From Apiotrichum sp. Y4204 (Eukaryota; Basidiomycota; Tremellomycetes; Trichosporonales; Trichosporonaceae), in NCBI GenBank assembly GCA_025531455.1, contig JAMYHL010000027.1:1-64000 (forward strand): a stretch of 64,000 bases of DNA, in the 5' to 3' direction. A model generated the notes under the pieces. It was not told the origin of the DNA and did not search any database. It saw nothing but the letters and a program-made list of their open reading frames with translations. Of this stretch, positions 23,127 through 34,702 are shown one piece after another. Position numbers and translations under genes: made by a program. The first letter of the stretch is position 1. Each line of letters begins with the position of its first letter.

Positions 23127-26100
23127 CCTCTAGCTCAGAGGTAGAGAGCGAGTGCGGCGCGCAGGCACAGGCTACGAGCTGGCGTTTCTCGCCTCTCATC
23201 TCGGCACTTGTCTGCAGGGCCCTGTGGGCGTGTGAGCCTGTGGCCTGTGTGCCGGTGGGCCTGTGGGGCCGGGTGGGGACGTTGGGGGGTAGTGGAACGT
23301 TTGAGAGTGTAGCGAACAAGCAACAGGCGCGCAGGTGGCCAGGTGGCGCTCACGACCCACGGGCCCACGGACCTCGCGGTCGTGCGTGATGGACGGATCG
23401 GGGCATGGGGCTGCCGGGACTGAGGGCTGTCGCCTCGCGCTCGTACATTATTGTTTTGGATAGCTACTGTACAGGTCACAGACCACAGGGTGAGCACAAG
23501 GGAGAGCGAGAGTGGGTTGCGGAATGGGATTAATGGGATGCAGGCACTCGGGAGCGGGACGACGCTCGACGCTCGAGCACTGGTGAGCGCCGCCAGGATC
23601 GGGGAGCAATAGGAGCTAACGAGAATAGACGATTGCATTACCTCTTGCATGTCTGTCAGCACGTAGTGCTGACACCGGGAGGGTCTGGAAGCGTGCAATC
23701 GTGCAATCCTGGCTATCCTGGAGATCACATCCTGGGATAGGGGGGATCCAACGCCCTGGAGTGAGACGGAGGGACTGGCACGAGCAGCAAGAGCCGGAGC
23801 AAGATTGCGAGTAGAGCAAGTGCATCGTCCAGAGGCAGTAGAGCTCCGAGGCAGGGGGATCGGGGCTGGCGACAACGAGGCCAGCACGAAGCATCAAGGG
23901 CGGTCAACTACCAGTCGCCAGTCGAGTCGCGCAGCCTGCGGCAGCGCCAGCTCCAAGCTGGCGCTTCTGAGCTGCCCCTGTCCGCCCAAACCGGCATCGC
24001 ACCAAGAAGCATGGCGCAGCTTTGAGATGGGGCCATTGTTCATCACGCCGCTGCCAGAACGAGGATGCGGACAGCGAGTGCGTTGCTGCTCATCGCTATC
24101 GAGTTTCAAATGACTTCTGGAGCGCTGGATGGCGGAGATCAGAGCGGGAACGATTGCAGACAGCTTGCTGGTCTTGGGCCACTTGGGCGATTGTGGGACT
24201 CTGGCGTCATCATTCCTGGCCTGTGCGCGATGAAGGCTTCTGTGTTAGGTTAGTACTTCTTCTCAAGCTTCTCTGGCCCCCTTTGTGTCTGGTTTCATGG
24301 CCAGTCTAATTTCTCATTCTCACTCCCACTCTCGCGCCACGACGAGTCTGAGCGTTTGTGCGCGTTCCTCAAAATATCCTGGGCGCTGGACGAAACAACA
24401 AACACGCGCAATCGACGCTTGGGCCATCCGGGGATGCGACATTGCCCAGATGGGGAAACACTTATACTGCCGCGAAACAACAACAGGATCCAGAGCGAAA
24501 TGTCTTGAAGGAAAGAGGATTAGTCCGAGGGCGCGGCGCCTGCCGCGGGATGCTGCTGTGGACGGCCGGAAAATAGAATCCAGGACGATAGGTGTGTACA
24601 GCTGTATACAGTAAGTGTGCAGCACAGAAGATGACTAAATTACGCAGTGGCGGAATCTGCTGCAATTCAACATCCTCGGCCGACCGCAGTCTGAGGATGC
24701 GACACGACTTAGTCCGAGATCGCGAGCTACAGTACTGTCAATGTACAGTACACTAGCACCTGCGAAACTGATCGTAGTCCGCTTAGCCCAGAATGGCCGC
24801 TCGCGTACGTTGTCAACGGACGTTGGCACTAACAACGTGCGCCTGCAGCGATCCATGCCGTGAGGCTCATAAGCATGATCCGATAGACCGGTTATGTTGA
24901 CGAGCCTACGCTGGAATCGGTCGTGATATGAACTGCGGCCGATATCTCTCAGGCCATGGGATCAGAACGCAATTCGTGCAAGTCCGGCGCCAACAGGCGT
25001 GGATGGTGGCCCCATCTCCGTTCGCCGAAGACTGAAGGGTACCGCGCTCAGGAAAAGCTTGAGGAGCCTCGGATTGTGGACGGCATGGGCGGATTGGCGG
25101 CGCTGGCGCTGTCTGTGGACCCAGGTGAGTGGTGTTCGCGTGGGAGCACTCGGAGCGCTCAGTCCACTAGTGGAAGCACAGGCCGCCGACCTTACGACAA
25201 TCAGGTATGTGGCGGGGACACGAACCCCGGGAGAACAGTACCGAAACGCAGTTGTGGCAGCTGTGGACAGAAGCTACAGCAGCAGCGTCGCAACGCTGAT
25301 TGCGTATCCGGCAGTATTGCGATCTCGTTTTGTCGAGAACTCCCCACAGCGTAGCTGTCGTCCAATCAATGATGAACGGAGACCGGAGATCGGGGGACAT
25401 CAGCAGCCATGGTTCGTGTGGTTCTGGGGCCGCAGACAAGACGTGGGTACCGAACAAGAGCTCACGAATGCGAACATAGGATCCTGACATACCAGACGAA
25501 GCATCCGACGTCCGCGCGTGGTCTATGGCCCTGTCGATACCGGGCAGAAAGGGGAGATACAGTTTACTTTCAATGTCGTCCTGTCCAATGGGCGTGGTGG
25601 CGCCTGGTGAGTGGCAGGCGTTCAAGGATCGGAACGAGGCGCCCAGGACCCAGGTAGACCAGGAATGCGGGATGCGACATGCGACACCATTGCAGGAACG
25701 CGCAATGTCCAGGGACGGAGACACCATGGTCGGGCTTCAGGACAGTGTGGACGATGTGGACGACGAAGCACGACTTGTGATTCCTGCTAACGACGCTCGG
25801 TGCCCGCAGTGCCCGAGCGCAGGAGCGCCCACTTGCTGCCCATCGATGCTCGGCGGGGTTGCAGGTCCGGTCTCCAGGATGCGGAGTGGTCCGCTCACGA
25901 CTCACGGCTCATGGCTCAGCAGCGGATCATGATCAAGTACCAGCGACTAGGAGGTTCGGAGGCATTCCCCTAATGTTCGACGTGGCGACATTCCATTCCG
26001 CTGATGACAAACCGATAATGACCAGAATGGGCTAGTGGTCACCTTGGATCGTGCAGATCGTAGCCTGGGGGGCCTGGGCCGCGCGCGTCGTGTTTCACAT

Positions 26101-27349
26101 CGCTCCCCATCGTCTACTGCGCGCTGCATGGCTGATGCCAACGTGCTACGCGGTGCAGTGCCTTCGAGGCGTAGACTAGCTTCGGACTAGTTAGCGCCTG
26201 GCGGTGATTTCGACGCCAACCGAGAGCCCGGTGCTCTATCTTGACGCCAGCCGCCAGCCACTGCATCCTGGCGCGGTGGACCGTGATGCATTGGATGCCG
26301 CGGATGGACGCTCCGCCAGAGGCGCACGAGGCGCCATTCAGAGAGAGATCTCCGGGATGATCGCGGCATGTCGCCAGTCGCCGGTGATGCCTCACGACGC
26401 CCGGTGGTCCTCGAGGATCGACCGGCGTCGCGATCGAGTGCCACTCGGTGCCACCCGCTGCGCACACCGCCGGCTGCCGCCATCGAAGCAATATCGAATA
26501 TCCAGACCCCATCTTCATACGCCAGCTCACGATCCACGATCCGGCCCAATCGACGGCATGTAGCGAGATCTCGCACGCTGGCGTGGGAATCCGCCCTCCA
26601 CCCTCGGCGTTCACTGTCGCGTGTACCTGTAGCACCTGGCGGCTGGCGAGCTGGCGCAAGTTTTTCCGCTGCTGGATCCTGGCCATCCTCGACCTGCATT
26701 CCTCGGTCCTGGCGGTGATCCTGGCGACCTGAGGAGCTCAAGTGGACCAAGGGACCAAGGTGGACGCGATGTCTGGAATCACAGCCCACACGATCGGGCA
26801 GCCGGCGGCCAGGCCTCCTGGCGTCCGTGCGGGCCACGAGGCCAGGATCTTAGGATCCCAGGAACTGGTGCCCGGGGTGCGCAACCCCAAAATGATGATA
26901 TCGGATGGCGGCGTCGTGCGGAATGCGCAAAGCGGCAAGCTGGGAAGAGGTGAGGGAGAGCCGCGAAGATGTAGTCTGGGAGAGGATGAGGATTCGGAAA
27001 GATGCAGAAAGAGAATCCTGATCGTGGACAGAAGAGCGATCCTGATTGTGTGGTTCGCTAGCCTGAGCAGTCGACAATGAACGTTCCAAGACCCGAGGAC
27101 ACACAGATGGAATCGCCGGCAACTAGTGTTGTCGTCCACACTGTCCTCCACACTGTCCTCAAGTCCTCATACACTGGGAAATTGTGACACCACGCAAATC
27201 TTCATGTCCGCAGCGTCCACTCACGCCCCATGCCTGTCAGATGGTCAGACCCCCGGCCGGCCGTGCGTGCCTCGCGGCGTTCGCGCGGCAGCTGCCAGGC
27301 TCCGTGCGCGGGGCCCTGGCCGCATGGTTAATGAATGTGAGCGAGGGCG

Positions 27350-27410
27350 GAGACAGCAGGGGACAGCAGTAGACAGCTGGGAGCAGCTGGGGACAGCAGG
27401 GAACAGGGAC
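27350..27410. repeat. Degenerate GACAGC(A/T)GGG minisatellite
   Basis: Roughly five imperfect copies of a decamer related to GACAGCAGGG run head to tail. Copies differ by substitutions and small indels, so the array looks old. Confidence 0.75.
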
Positions 27411-28406
27411 GGGCGGGGTCGAGCTGGTTCGCGGATTCCGTTCCCAACTGCATCTCGTCGGCGGGCGCGATTTCGATCCTATCGCGGCACGAGCTACGAG
27501 CTACAACCTACAAGTCTTGATGTATGTACTTGAAGTCTTGCCCGCTCTATACCCTGCGTCCTGCGGGCCGCCTAGCTCCAGCAAGTGGGGCCACCTCTCC
27601 CAACAATCCCAACCCGGCGCACCGTGCGTGGAAATGAACGCAATGACAATGAGTGAGTGTCCATGGGGACCAGTCTGCGGCGTGGTCCGATTCGAGATAT
27701 CGAGATTCACAGCGTCCACATGGTCCGGTCAGTATCCGGATTCGGAGAGGTCATGAAACAGCTCCAGACAGCCCAGATTCGAGGATATCAGTCTAGTCCG
27801 CAGAGATTTGCCGCGTCAAAGATGCCCAGCCCAGTGGCTGATACGTGCACCAGTGTCGGCGAGGCACTGCCGTGAATAGTTTCATGATTCATGCTCCAGC
27901 CGGTACTCTGCGTCCTCAAGGCGTGGGGCAAAACTAAGGTGCAAAAGGTTAGATTGTCAGTTGGCAGTGTTCGCCGAGCAATCGATAACGAGTCGTGGGG
28001 TAGTAGCAGTAATAGGACTGTTCCAGCTCTGCGCACGAGTCTCGGCACGCTTCACTCTCGTCCGGCACACAAAAGTGTACTACCTCTCCGGATCTCGCTC
28101 GGAGACGCTCGCAAATGCCCGTACGGCGACTGCGACGGACGCCCCAAGTCACTGAAACGCGATTCCAGAATCGCGCAGAAGCTTGGACGACAGGACGCGA
28201 GGCCGCGAGACTCGGTACTCGGGGCAGCAGCACAACAGCACAAAAGCGCGGACAAATCTCGTAATGCCAGCTGCACGGATACGCATAGCGGAACTGTCAC
28301 GCCGCTCGCCAGGGCTTCGGATGTAAGGGAGCGGAGGGGCCTGGGTACCGGGGATCCGGGGACCTGGGGACCTGGTGGTGCACGCGTCCACGATCGCGGG
28401 GGGCCC

Positions 28407-28446
28407 GTGCATGCCGGTGCATGCCGGTGCATGCCGGTGCATTCCG
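28407..28446. repeat. GTGCATGCCG decamer array
   Basis: Four head-to-tail copies of a 10-nt unit, three perfect and the last with one change. Each unit contains the palindrome GCATGC. It lies about 470-510 nt upstream of the TBC-protein start. Confidence 0.92.
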
Positions 28447-28915
28447 GGTGCTGCGGGATACCGTGTTCCGTTGTCGCGGTGATGTCTACGTATCGTGGGA
28501 GAGTGGAAGAACGAGAAGTCGAGAGAGTTGTGGGTCGTCGCCGACTGTGGTGGTCGAGTCGTTCTGGGGGTGCCAAGTGGTGGTGGAGTTCGGTTTCACT
28601 CCGGACCTTGTCTTCAAAAATGTCACGTGATCTCGATCTGTCCTGCGATCCAGCGCGTCATTGTGTGGGGGAGGTGTGTACGGCATACGGCATGCGGAGA
28701 AGGATGAGATCGAGAGATGAGACAACCCTCTCGACGTTCTCCTCGGCGACGGAGGATACAGGCCATTCTCAACAGCGAAACGGACATTCTTACTCGCTGT
28801 TCTCCTGACACCACATCGCATCACACGTAGCAGCACGCGCAGCACGACGGTACACGCACGCATCACACAATGGCACGGCACAGCGAGGCGGCGGTCTTCG
28901 CGCGCCCGGCGGCAA

Positions 28916-31900
28916 ATGAGATCCGGCAAGTATCCAGTTAATTACAGTTGACTAGCCCCACCCAACCCAGTTTCCGTAGAGATCTGACGTCTGACGCGCA
29001 GCTCGGCGTGGTACTCGCTGTTCTCGGACCCGCTGCTCTCGCTCGCAAACCTCAAGGCGACAGCCGCTGCTGGCCTCGGCGCGCCAGACGAGGACGGCGG
29101 CATCCTCCTCAGATCAGTGTACTGGCGGGTAAGGGGGAACCAGTGATGAGAGCTGACTGGCAGTTCTATCTCGGTCTGTTGCCGCCGCCGCGGTCGCTCG
29201 ACCTCTTCCCGCCCTCACTGGCAGCTAGTCGACAGGCGTACAGTGATCTCCGCGCACGCTTCCTCGTCGCACCAGATGGGCGGTGGGCAGCGGACTGTAC
29301 CGGCGGAGAAGGGTACGCGTCTTCGACCTCATTGCGGAATGGCACCGGGTGGGACCCGCTGTCGCTTGATGGCGACTCGCCGTGGAAGACGTGGTTTGGC
29401 CACCTCGAGCTGCGAGAAACCATCAGACAGGACGTGGACCGCACCTTCCCCGACATTCCGTACTTCACCCTCGAACGCGTGCGCCGGTCGCTCGTCACGA
29501 TGCTGTTCATATTCTCCGTCCTCCACCCCGATGTGGGATACCGGCAAGTGAGTTGCGGGGCGTGTGTGGCGACTCTGGTCCTGATTGTGCATTGCCACCG
29601 ATCACTGACACATAGGGAATGCACGAGTTGTGCGCCGTGTGCCTCATGGTCACTGACCGCGATTCGCTCGACGCGAGTAAGCCAAATCCACAACCGGTCC
29701 AATCGCCAATGTCACCCCTGCCGCGCGCGCCGCCACCACCTGGAATCGCAGATGCGATGATCGCCACGCTCGACCGGGAGTCTATCGAGCACGACGCGTT
29801 CGGCCTCTTTCAGGAACTTATGCGGCCCGCCAAGGCGTTCTACGAATGGCGCGCGGAGGAGGTTCAGGTGAGAAAGATTTGTACCGCTGACTGCTAACTA
29901 CAGACACGAGGGCAACTGGGACAGCTGCAGACAGGGACGGTGCAGGCGCCCATCATCGCACGATGTAACCACATCCACGGGCAGCTTCTGCGGAAGATAG
30001 ATCCTCAGCTATGGGAACGGCTGGAGAGCGAGGGAGTCGAGGCGCAGATCTGGGCCATGTACGTGATGTGACTGGCAGCGCTGACAACAGCCGGTGGCTG
30101 CGGCTGATCCTCACGCGCGAGCTGCCGTTCCCGATGGCGCTGCGCCTGTGGGACGGCATGTTCGCGGAGGATCCGAATCTCGGTATTCTTGACTTTGTTT
30201 GTGTCGCCATGCTCTTGCTGATCCGGAATGAACGTGAGTGTCCCCGCGTTACACGACTGACGACTAGTGATCGAGGCCGATTACGGCTCGATTCTTACCC
30301 ATCTTCTCCACTATCCCGCGCCGAGCGACACATATCCCTTTAACCCGTCCTTGATCCTTTCACAGGCAAACTTTCTGCGGCACGACGTCTCGCCCACCGC
30401 AGGCGTCACGATCGTGATCCAGAACCAGGATCTGCTCGGCGTCAAAGCGACGGACCGCAACCGCATAACCATCGACCACGACAGCCCGACAGCATGGCGT
30501 CCTGGAGGAACACCGTCCCCAAGACCCCACTCGTCGCGCGACCGGACACGAGCAGGAGTGAGCGGCCTCGCCGCGGGTTTATTTGAACGCGCACAGAAGG
30601 CCGGTTTAGATAAGGCCTTCATGTCGACAGTGAACGATCTTCGAGTGGGTACAGTACAGCAGCTCTTTTTCTGACAAGTCCCAGAGTAACCTGCCCGACG
30701 CATCGTCAGCGTACGCCTTCCTGCCGTCCTTCTCGCCCACTCCTCAGCGGGAAACCTTTTCCGGTCCGCCCTCCAACCCTTTCACACCAGCCGGGCTACC
30801 AAATCGGGCGTCACAGTTGCCGACGTCGTCGAGCAACATCTCCATCACCTCGATGCTTGACGCCGAGCGGCAGATGGCGGAAATGCGGCTCGCGCTCTTG
30901 ACGATGGGCAAGGCAATGTCACACTGGATGGAGACGATCAAGGAGGAAGGTTCCGGTGGGGAGCGGTCAGCTGAGGCCTGGACGGGCTTGGACCGTGTGC
31001 GGGATACCCTCCTTGAAGCGGCTGGCAAGGATGTGGACGAGATGGTGCGGGACTGGGCGTGGAACGACGACCTTGACTCTTCACGGTCCCAGGCGTCGTC
31101 GGCCGCAACCCCAATTGACGAAGTGGCCCCGGTTATAATGCTCAAGACACCGACACACCCCGCGTATGAGAATGCCTCGCAGGCGAGGAAGACAGTGCAG
31201 GAGACGCCGAAGGGCGCCGGCCGCACACGTGACATTCCCTCTCCTATCCCCATCGTACCTGCCTCGGCGAATATCCCATCTGGTCCGGCAACTGCACGGC
31301 CAGACGTTCCCAGCTCGCCGTCACCGACAACCGCAACGTCCGAGCCGCTGAGCGTGCCGAGGTCGGCACACGAAGTGGAGCTCCACGACGACCCGCCACC
31401 GCCCCCAGAGAAGCCCATCCCGCGCGTGGCCGCGACGCGTCTGCACTCCCCGCGGCCAAGTGTCACCGCCCTCCCGAGCGCGCTGGCGCTGGCGCGCGCC
31501 GTCTCGCCCAGTAACACCGGGGCCCCACATTCCGCAACAGAGAGCAACAATGGCGGACCCAATACAATAGCTGCCAAGCGGCACAGTGCTGGCAACAACA
31601 AGCACACTGCCGCCAACGCGTCAGCGGCGATGGGAGGTCCCGTCGCGATTCAGCCGCCGAGGAGCACACCCTTCCAGAGTGTGCCATCCTGGCGCCCAAG
31701 TGCGACTTCTGGATCTGCAGATCCATTAGCAGGCCTCGATGTGGGGTCGATGCCTACATCGCGTCATGGTGGGCAGGGGCACGAGCGGCGGCGGTCCGCA
31801 TGGCGTGTCTCCACCGGCCCACTGTCAGCATCTGGCACCTCCCCCAACTCAGCCTCTGCCTCGGGCTCGGCGTCAGCGTCGGGCAGCGAGGCCGTCGGCG

Positions 31901-31926
31901 TCGACCCGCTCGGCGTGAATGGATAA
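28916..31926 (+). CDS. TBC-domain Rab GTPase-activating protein, TBC1D5-like
   Basis: Model join(28916..28929, 29002..29128, 29164..29547, 29616..29867, 29904..30058, 30091..30233, 30268..30644, 30685..31926), 897 aa. The TBC domain occupies about residues 5-340. Both catalytic fingers are intact: the arginine finger in IRQDVDR (134-140) and the glutamine finger in YRQ (173-175) followed by GMHEL, the TBC1D5-type form. In animals TBC1D5 acts on Rab7 with retromer; a similar endosomal role is inferred. The C-terminal half is long, Ser/Pro-rich and probably disordered, with one helical block (SITSMLDAERQMAEMRLALLTMG). The start is uncertain: ATG 28916 is the one in phase with the clear CTGACGCGCAG acceptor, while an earlier ATG (28870) is out of frame. 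The last acceptor could be 30678 or 30684. Confidence 0.88.
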
Positions 31927-32416
31927 TCAGTCATGAATCATAGCAACATCTATGTATGTATTCCTCAGTGGTGGTGGAATATGCTGGTGGATGCTAGTGC
32001 ATTTTGGCCAGTCGAGCACGCTGTGGAGGGTTCGAGAAGGGTGCCACGTGGCAGGAGGCACGGGCGTGGCGGGGCGCGCCTGGCCGCCATTGTGCGTTTG
32101 TGCCACCCAGGCCGCCCGACGGTGCCTGGGCCCCAATCGTCCCTGAAGCGGCGCCAACGGGGATGACGTTCGTTCTTTGTCGTTCTCCAGCTATCCTTTT
32201 GTGTAACAATGTCCCACATTCTACAACCATCTACGCCCTCGGCGTTGCGCTGGCGTGCTCGCTGAGCAAGCGCACGAGCAACTAGAACCATGCAGAGCAC
32301 GACACGGGATGTAGAGTTCTTCTCATGCAAAACTAGTATAAGAGCATCTCGTCAGAAGATCAACTTGTCCCCATCATCAACACTCTACCAACTCACCCCC
32401 ACACTCCGTAGCAACC
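31927..32416. other. Intergenic region upstream of the BAG gene
   Basis: A 490-nt region holding the TBC gene 3' end and the BAG-gene promoter. No gene seen. Confidence 0.65.
32337..32344 (+). promoter_or_regulatory. TATA-like element upstream of the BAG gene
   Basis: The octamer TATAAGAG lies 73-80 nt upstream of the ATG at 32417, a sensible spacing for a TATA box with a short 5' leader. It is an inference from sequence and position only. Confidence 0.5.
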
Positions 32417-34702
32417 ATGTCCTTCTACGGCCACCCGTTCTTCATCCAGCAGCAGCGCGCCCAGCAGCAGCCGCACCCGACAGTCGCCGACCTCGCCGAC
32501 GAGGAACGCACTGCGCTCGCCTACCTCCGTTCCGTCCAGCGACGCCGTGAAGCCGCCGAGGCCGCCGCAGCCCTCGAGGCCCGCCAGCGCGCCGCCGCCG
32601 CACAGAGGCACCAGGCCGCCGTCCGCGCCGCCGCCGAGCAGCAAGCCGCCCTTGTCGCTGCTGCCCGCCGCGAAAAGGCTATCCGCGAGACGCTCGAGCG
32701 CGAGCGCGCCCGCGAAGAGGCCCTCGCCCTCGCTCTCGAGCAGCGCCGCCAGGAAGCCATCGCGCGCGCCATTGACGCCGAGCGCGAGCGCCAGGCAAAC
32801 GCCGCCCGCGCATACCAGTCCGCCATGAAGCAGTACCGCCAGCAGGGCCGCGACAAGTGCGGACAGGCGCAGTGCTGCCGTATCGCCCCTGCTTCTGCTT
32901 CTGCTTCGCCCGCGCTCGTTGCGCCCCAGTTCACCCAGCCCGAGGCTGCGTCCAAGCCTGCCCCCGAGCCTGAAACTCCCCAGGCCACCCAGGAGGACGA
33001 CTCCGACTCTGAGGAGATCGACTTTGAGGGCATCAACCAGCTCCTCGGCTCGCTCTTCGGATTCAACGTCGCCAAGGAGGACATTGCCGCGCTCCGTGCC
33101 GAGCAGGTCGCCAACGTCCCTGCTCCCACCAAGGCTCCGTCCGCTAAGGCTGCTCCCGCCAAGTCCGCCCCCGCCACCGCCGCTTCCGAGTCCAAGGAGG
33201 ACACCGCCGCTCTCGAGCGTCTCGCCAAGGCTGCGGTTGAGGTCGAGAAGCCCAAGACCGAGTCCAAGCCGGAATCCAAGCCCGAGTCCAAGCCTCAGCC
33301 TAAGAAGACTGAGACCAAGTCCGAGCCCAAGTCCAAGTCCGACAAGCCCGAGCCCAAGAAGGCAGACACCACTCCCGCTCCCGTTGACGACACCGCCGAC
33401 CCGCCCGAGGTCCCGCTCAACCCCGAGGCCAAGCCGTTCGTGCCTGCCCCCACCCCTTCGCAGGGCGAGCTCCCGGCCGAGCTCAACCAGCTCCTCAACG
33501 CCTTCCTCGGCCTCCAGGTCGACCCGGCCGCCGAGGGCGAGACCGGTGGTGCCGGCAAGGTCGTCGGCGACGCTGTTGTCAACCTCAACGACATCCTGCA
33601 GCGCTACGGCCTCGAGTTTGTTCCCGACGAGGATGCGCCCACCGAGGGCATCGAGTCCGCCTCTTCCGCTCCTAAGAAGTCCAAGAAGTCCAAGGAGTCC
33701 AAGGAGTCCAAGGAGTCCAAGGGGTCCAAGAAGGAGTCCAAGGAGCCGGTGACCGAGCCCCACGTCCCCGAATTCATCAAGCTTGACGGCCCCAAGTCGC
33801 CCGAGGCCAAGGAGCCTCACCCTGCCGCTCCCGAGGCTGAGGACACTGCTCCCGTTGTCCGTGCCGAGCCGCACGCCGAGCCTACCCCCGCAGCTAAGGA
33901 CGAGAAGCCCGAGGAGGACGTTCCCGCCCCGCCCTCGCCTCAGGTCGCTGCGGACCACGCGCCCGAGTTCATCTCCGCCGGCCCGCCCGCCCACGAGCGC
34001 GAGAACAAGAACACGCCCTTCACTTCGACGCTCGACCACCACAGCAAGATGCCGCCGCAGCTGCGCGACATCCTCGCCAACGTTGAGACAGCGATGAACG
34101 CGCTCAACGAGGAGGATGCCGACAAGCCCTGCAACGACGACACGTGCGCGTGCGACGACGCCACCAAGGCAAAGTGCAACTCTGGCAAGCCGTGTGCCAA
34201 GCCCTGCGGCAAGAAGCGCCGCAACCAGCGCGAGCGCAAGGCCCGCGCGCCCAAGCCCAAGGACGCCGGCGCTCCCGAGCAGGTGTCCCCCGAGCGCAAG
34301 GCCTCGCTCGCCAAGCTCGACGACATCGACAAGCAGCTCAAGGAGCTCACCGACAACTTCACCTTCCCGCCCAACCTCGGATTTGCCAAGTCTACTCCTG
34401 ACGGCTCGCAGCCGCCTCTCCTCTTCAACCGCCACAACACGCCGTACCACGCTCAGGCGCACGCGCTCCTGCAGCTCATCCTCGCGTGTGACGGTGTGCT
34501 CTCTGACGGCGACCGCGTCATCCGCAAGCGCAGGAAGGACCTCGTCGGGCGCATCAACAAGGCTCTGGCGGCGCTCGAGGCACGCCGTGACCGTCGCTGG
34601 GCCGAGGTGCGTGCTCGCCGCGAGCGTGGCGAGAGCGACGACGAGGACGAGCGCACCACTTCCACCTCCGACTCGGAGACTGAGGGCTACGAGCTCATCT
34701 AA
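32417..34702 (+). CDS. BAG-domain Hsp70 co-chaperone, 761 aa
   Basis: Single exon. The N-terminal 150 residues are a highly charged Ala/Arg/Glu/Gln coiled coil (repeats of QRRREAAEAAAALEA type). The middle is acidic and Lys/Pro/Glu-rich, with repeat runs of SKPE and SKKSKKSKESKE (about 415-450). A cysteine patch (DKPCNDDTCACDDATKAKC) is followed by a basic stretch. The C-terminal part (about 630-725) fits a BAG domain, three helices ending in RKRRKDLVGRINKALAALE, the face that contacts the Hsp70 nucleotide-binding domain and promotes ADP release. Residues after 735 form an acidic tail. No ubiquitin-like domain or membrane segment is visible. The family role (Hsp70 nucleotide exchange) is established; the client or location of this member is unknown. 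A long antisense frame shadows the whole gene. Confidence 0.85.
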   Translation: MSFYGHPFFIQQQRAQQQPHPTVADLADEERTALAYLRSVQRRREAAEAAAALEARQRAAAAQRHQAAVRAAAEQQAALVAAARREKAIRETLERERAREEALALALEQRRQEAIARAIDAERERQANAARAYQSAMKQYRQQGRDKCGQAQCCRIAPASASASPALVAPQFTQPEAASKPAPEPETPQATQEDDSDSEEIDFEGINQLLGSLFGFNVAKEDIAALRAEQVANVPAPTKAPSAKAAPAKSAPATAASESKEDTAALERLAKAAVEVEKPKTESKPESKPESKPQPKKTETKSEPKSKSDKPEPKKADTTPAPVDDTADPPEVPLNPEAKPFVPAPTPSQGELPAELNQLLNAFLGLQVDPAAEGETGGAGKVVGDAVVNLNDILQRYGLEFVPDEDAPTEGIESASSAPKKSKKSKESKESKESKGSKKESKEPVTEPHVPEFIKLDGPKSPEAKEPHPAAPEAEDTAPVVRAEPHAEPTPAAKDEKPEEDVPAPPSPQVAADHAPEFISAGPPAHERENKNTPFTSTLDHHSKMPPQLRDILANVETAMNALNEEDADKPCNDDTCACDDATKAKCNSGKPCAKPCGKKRRNQRERKARAPKPKDAGAPEQVSPERKASLAKLDDIDKQLKELTDNFTFPPNLGFAKSTPDGSQPPLLFNRHNTPYHAQAHALLQLILACDGVLSDGDRVIRKRRKDLVGRINKALAALEARRDRRWAEVRARRERGESDDEDERTTSTSDSETEGYELI
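33684..33740 (+). repeat. Coding repeat of SKE/SKK tripeptides
   Basis: About six 9-nt units of the form AAGTCCAAG/GAGTCCAAG encode Ser-Lys-(Glu/Lys) repeats inside the BAG-protein gene. Copies are nearly identical at DNA level, so length variation between strains is plausible. Confidence 0.85.

Larger units (their letters stand above)
21797..28915. other. Gene-poor region of about 7 kb
   Basis: No frame on either strand has protein-family motifs or a convincing exon chain, although many short overlapping frames occur. The left end (21797-22500) is probably the promoter and leader of the GATA gene. The rest carries several short tandem repeats (22124-22145, 23105-23126, 27350-27410, 28407-28446) and recurring degenerate words such as gatcctgg (about 26670-26720). 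I see no transposase, reverse transcriptase, LTR or tRNA. It could be long regulatory DNA, non-coding RNA or a decayed mobile element; sequence alone does not decide. Confidence 0.55.

Noticed and set aside
23135..23887. 250-codon minus-strand frame in the gene-poor region
   Set aside because: Low-complexity Ser/Pro/Arg translation, no motifs, no splice support, and overlapping frames of similar quality.
24956..25487. Pair of overlapping plus-strand frames considered as a spliced gene
   Set aside because: No combination of donors and acceptors gave a recognisable protein; stops and frames are as expected by chance.
28948..29760. 270-codon plus-strand frame at the TBC gene start
   Set aside because: It mixes an out-of-frame 5' part, intron sequence and the real third exon; the spliced model restores the TBC domain instead.
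32919..33752. 277-codon plus-strand frame inside the BAG gene
   Set aside because: An out-of-frame shadow of the repeat-rich BAG coding sequence, made of Pro, Ser and Arg.
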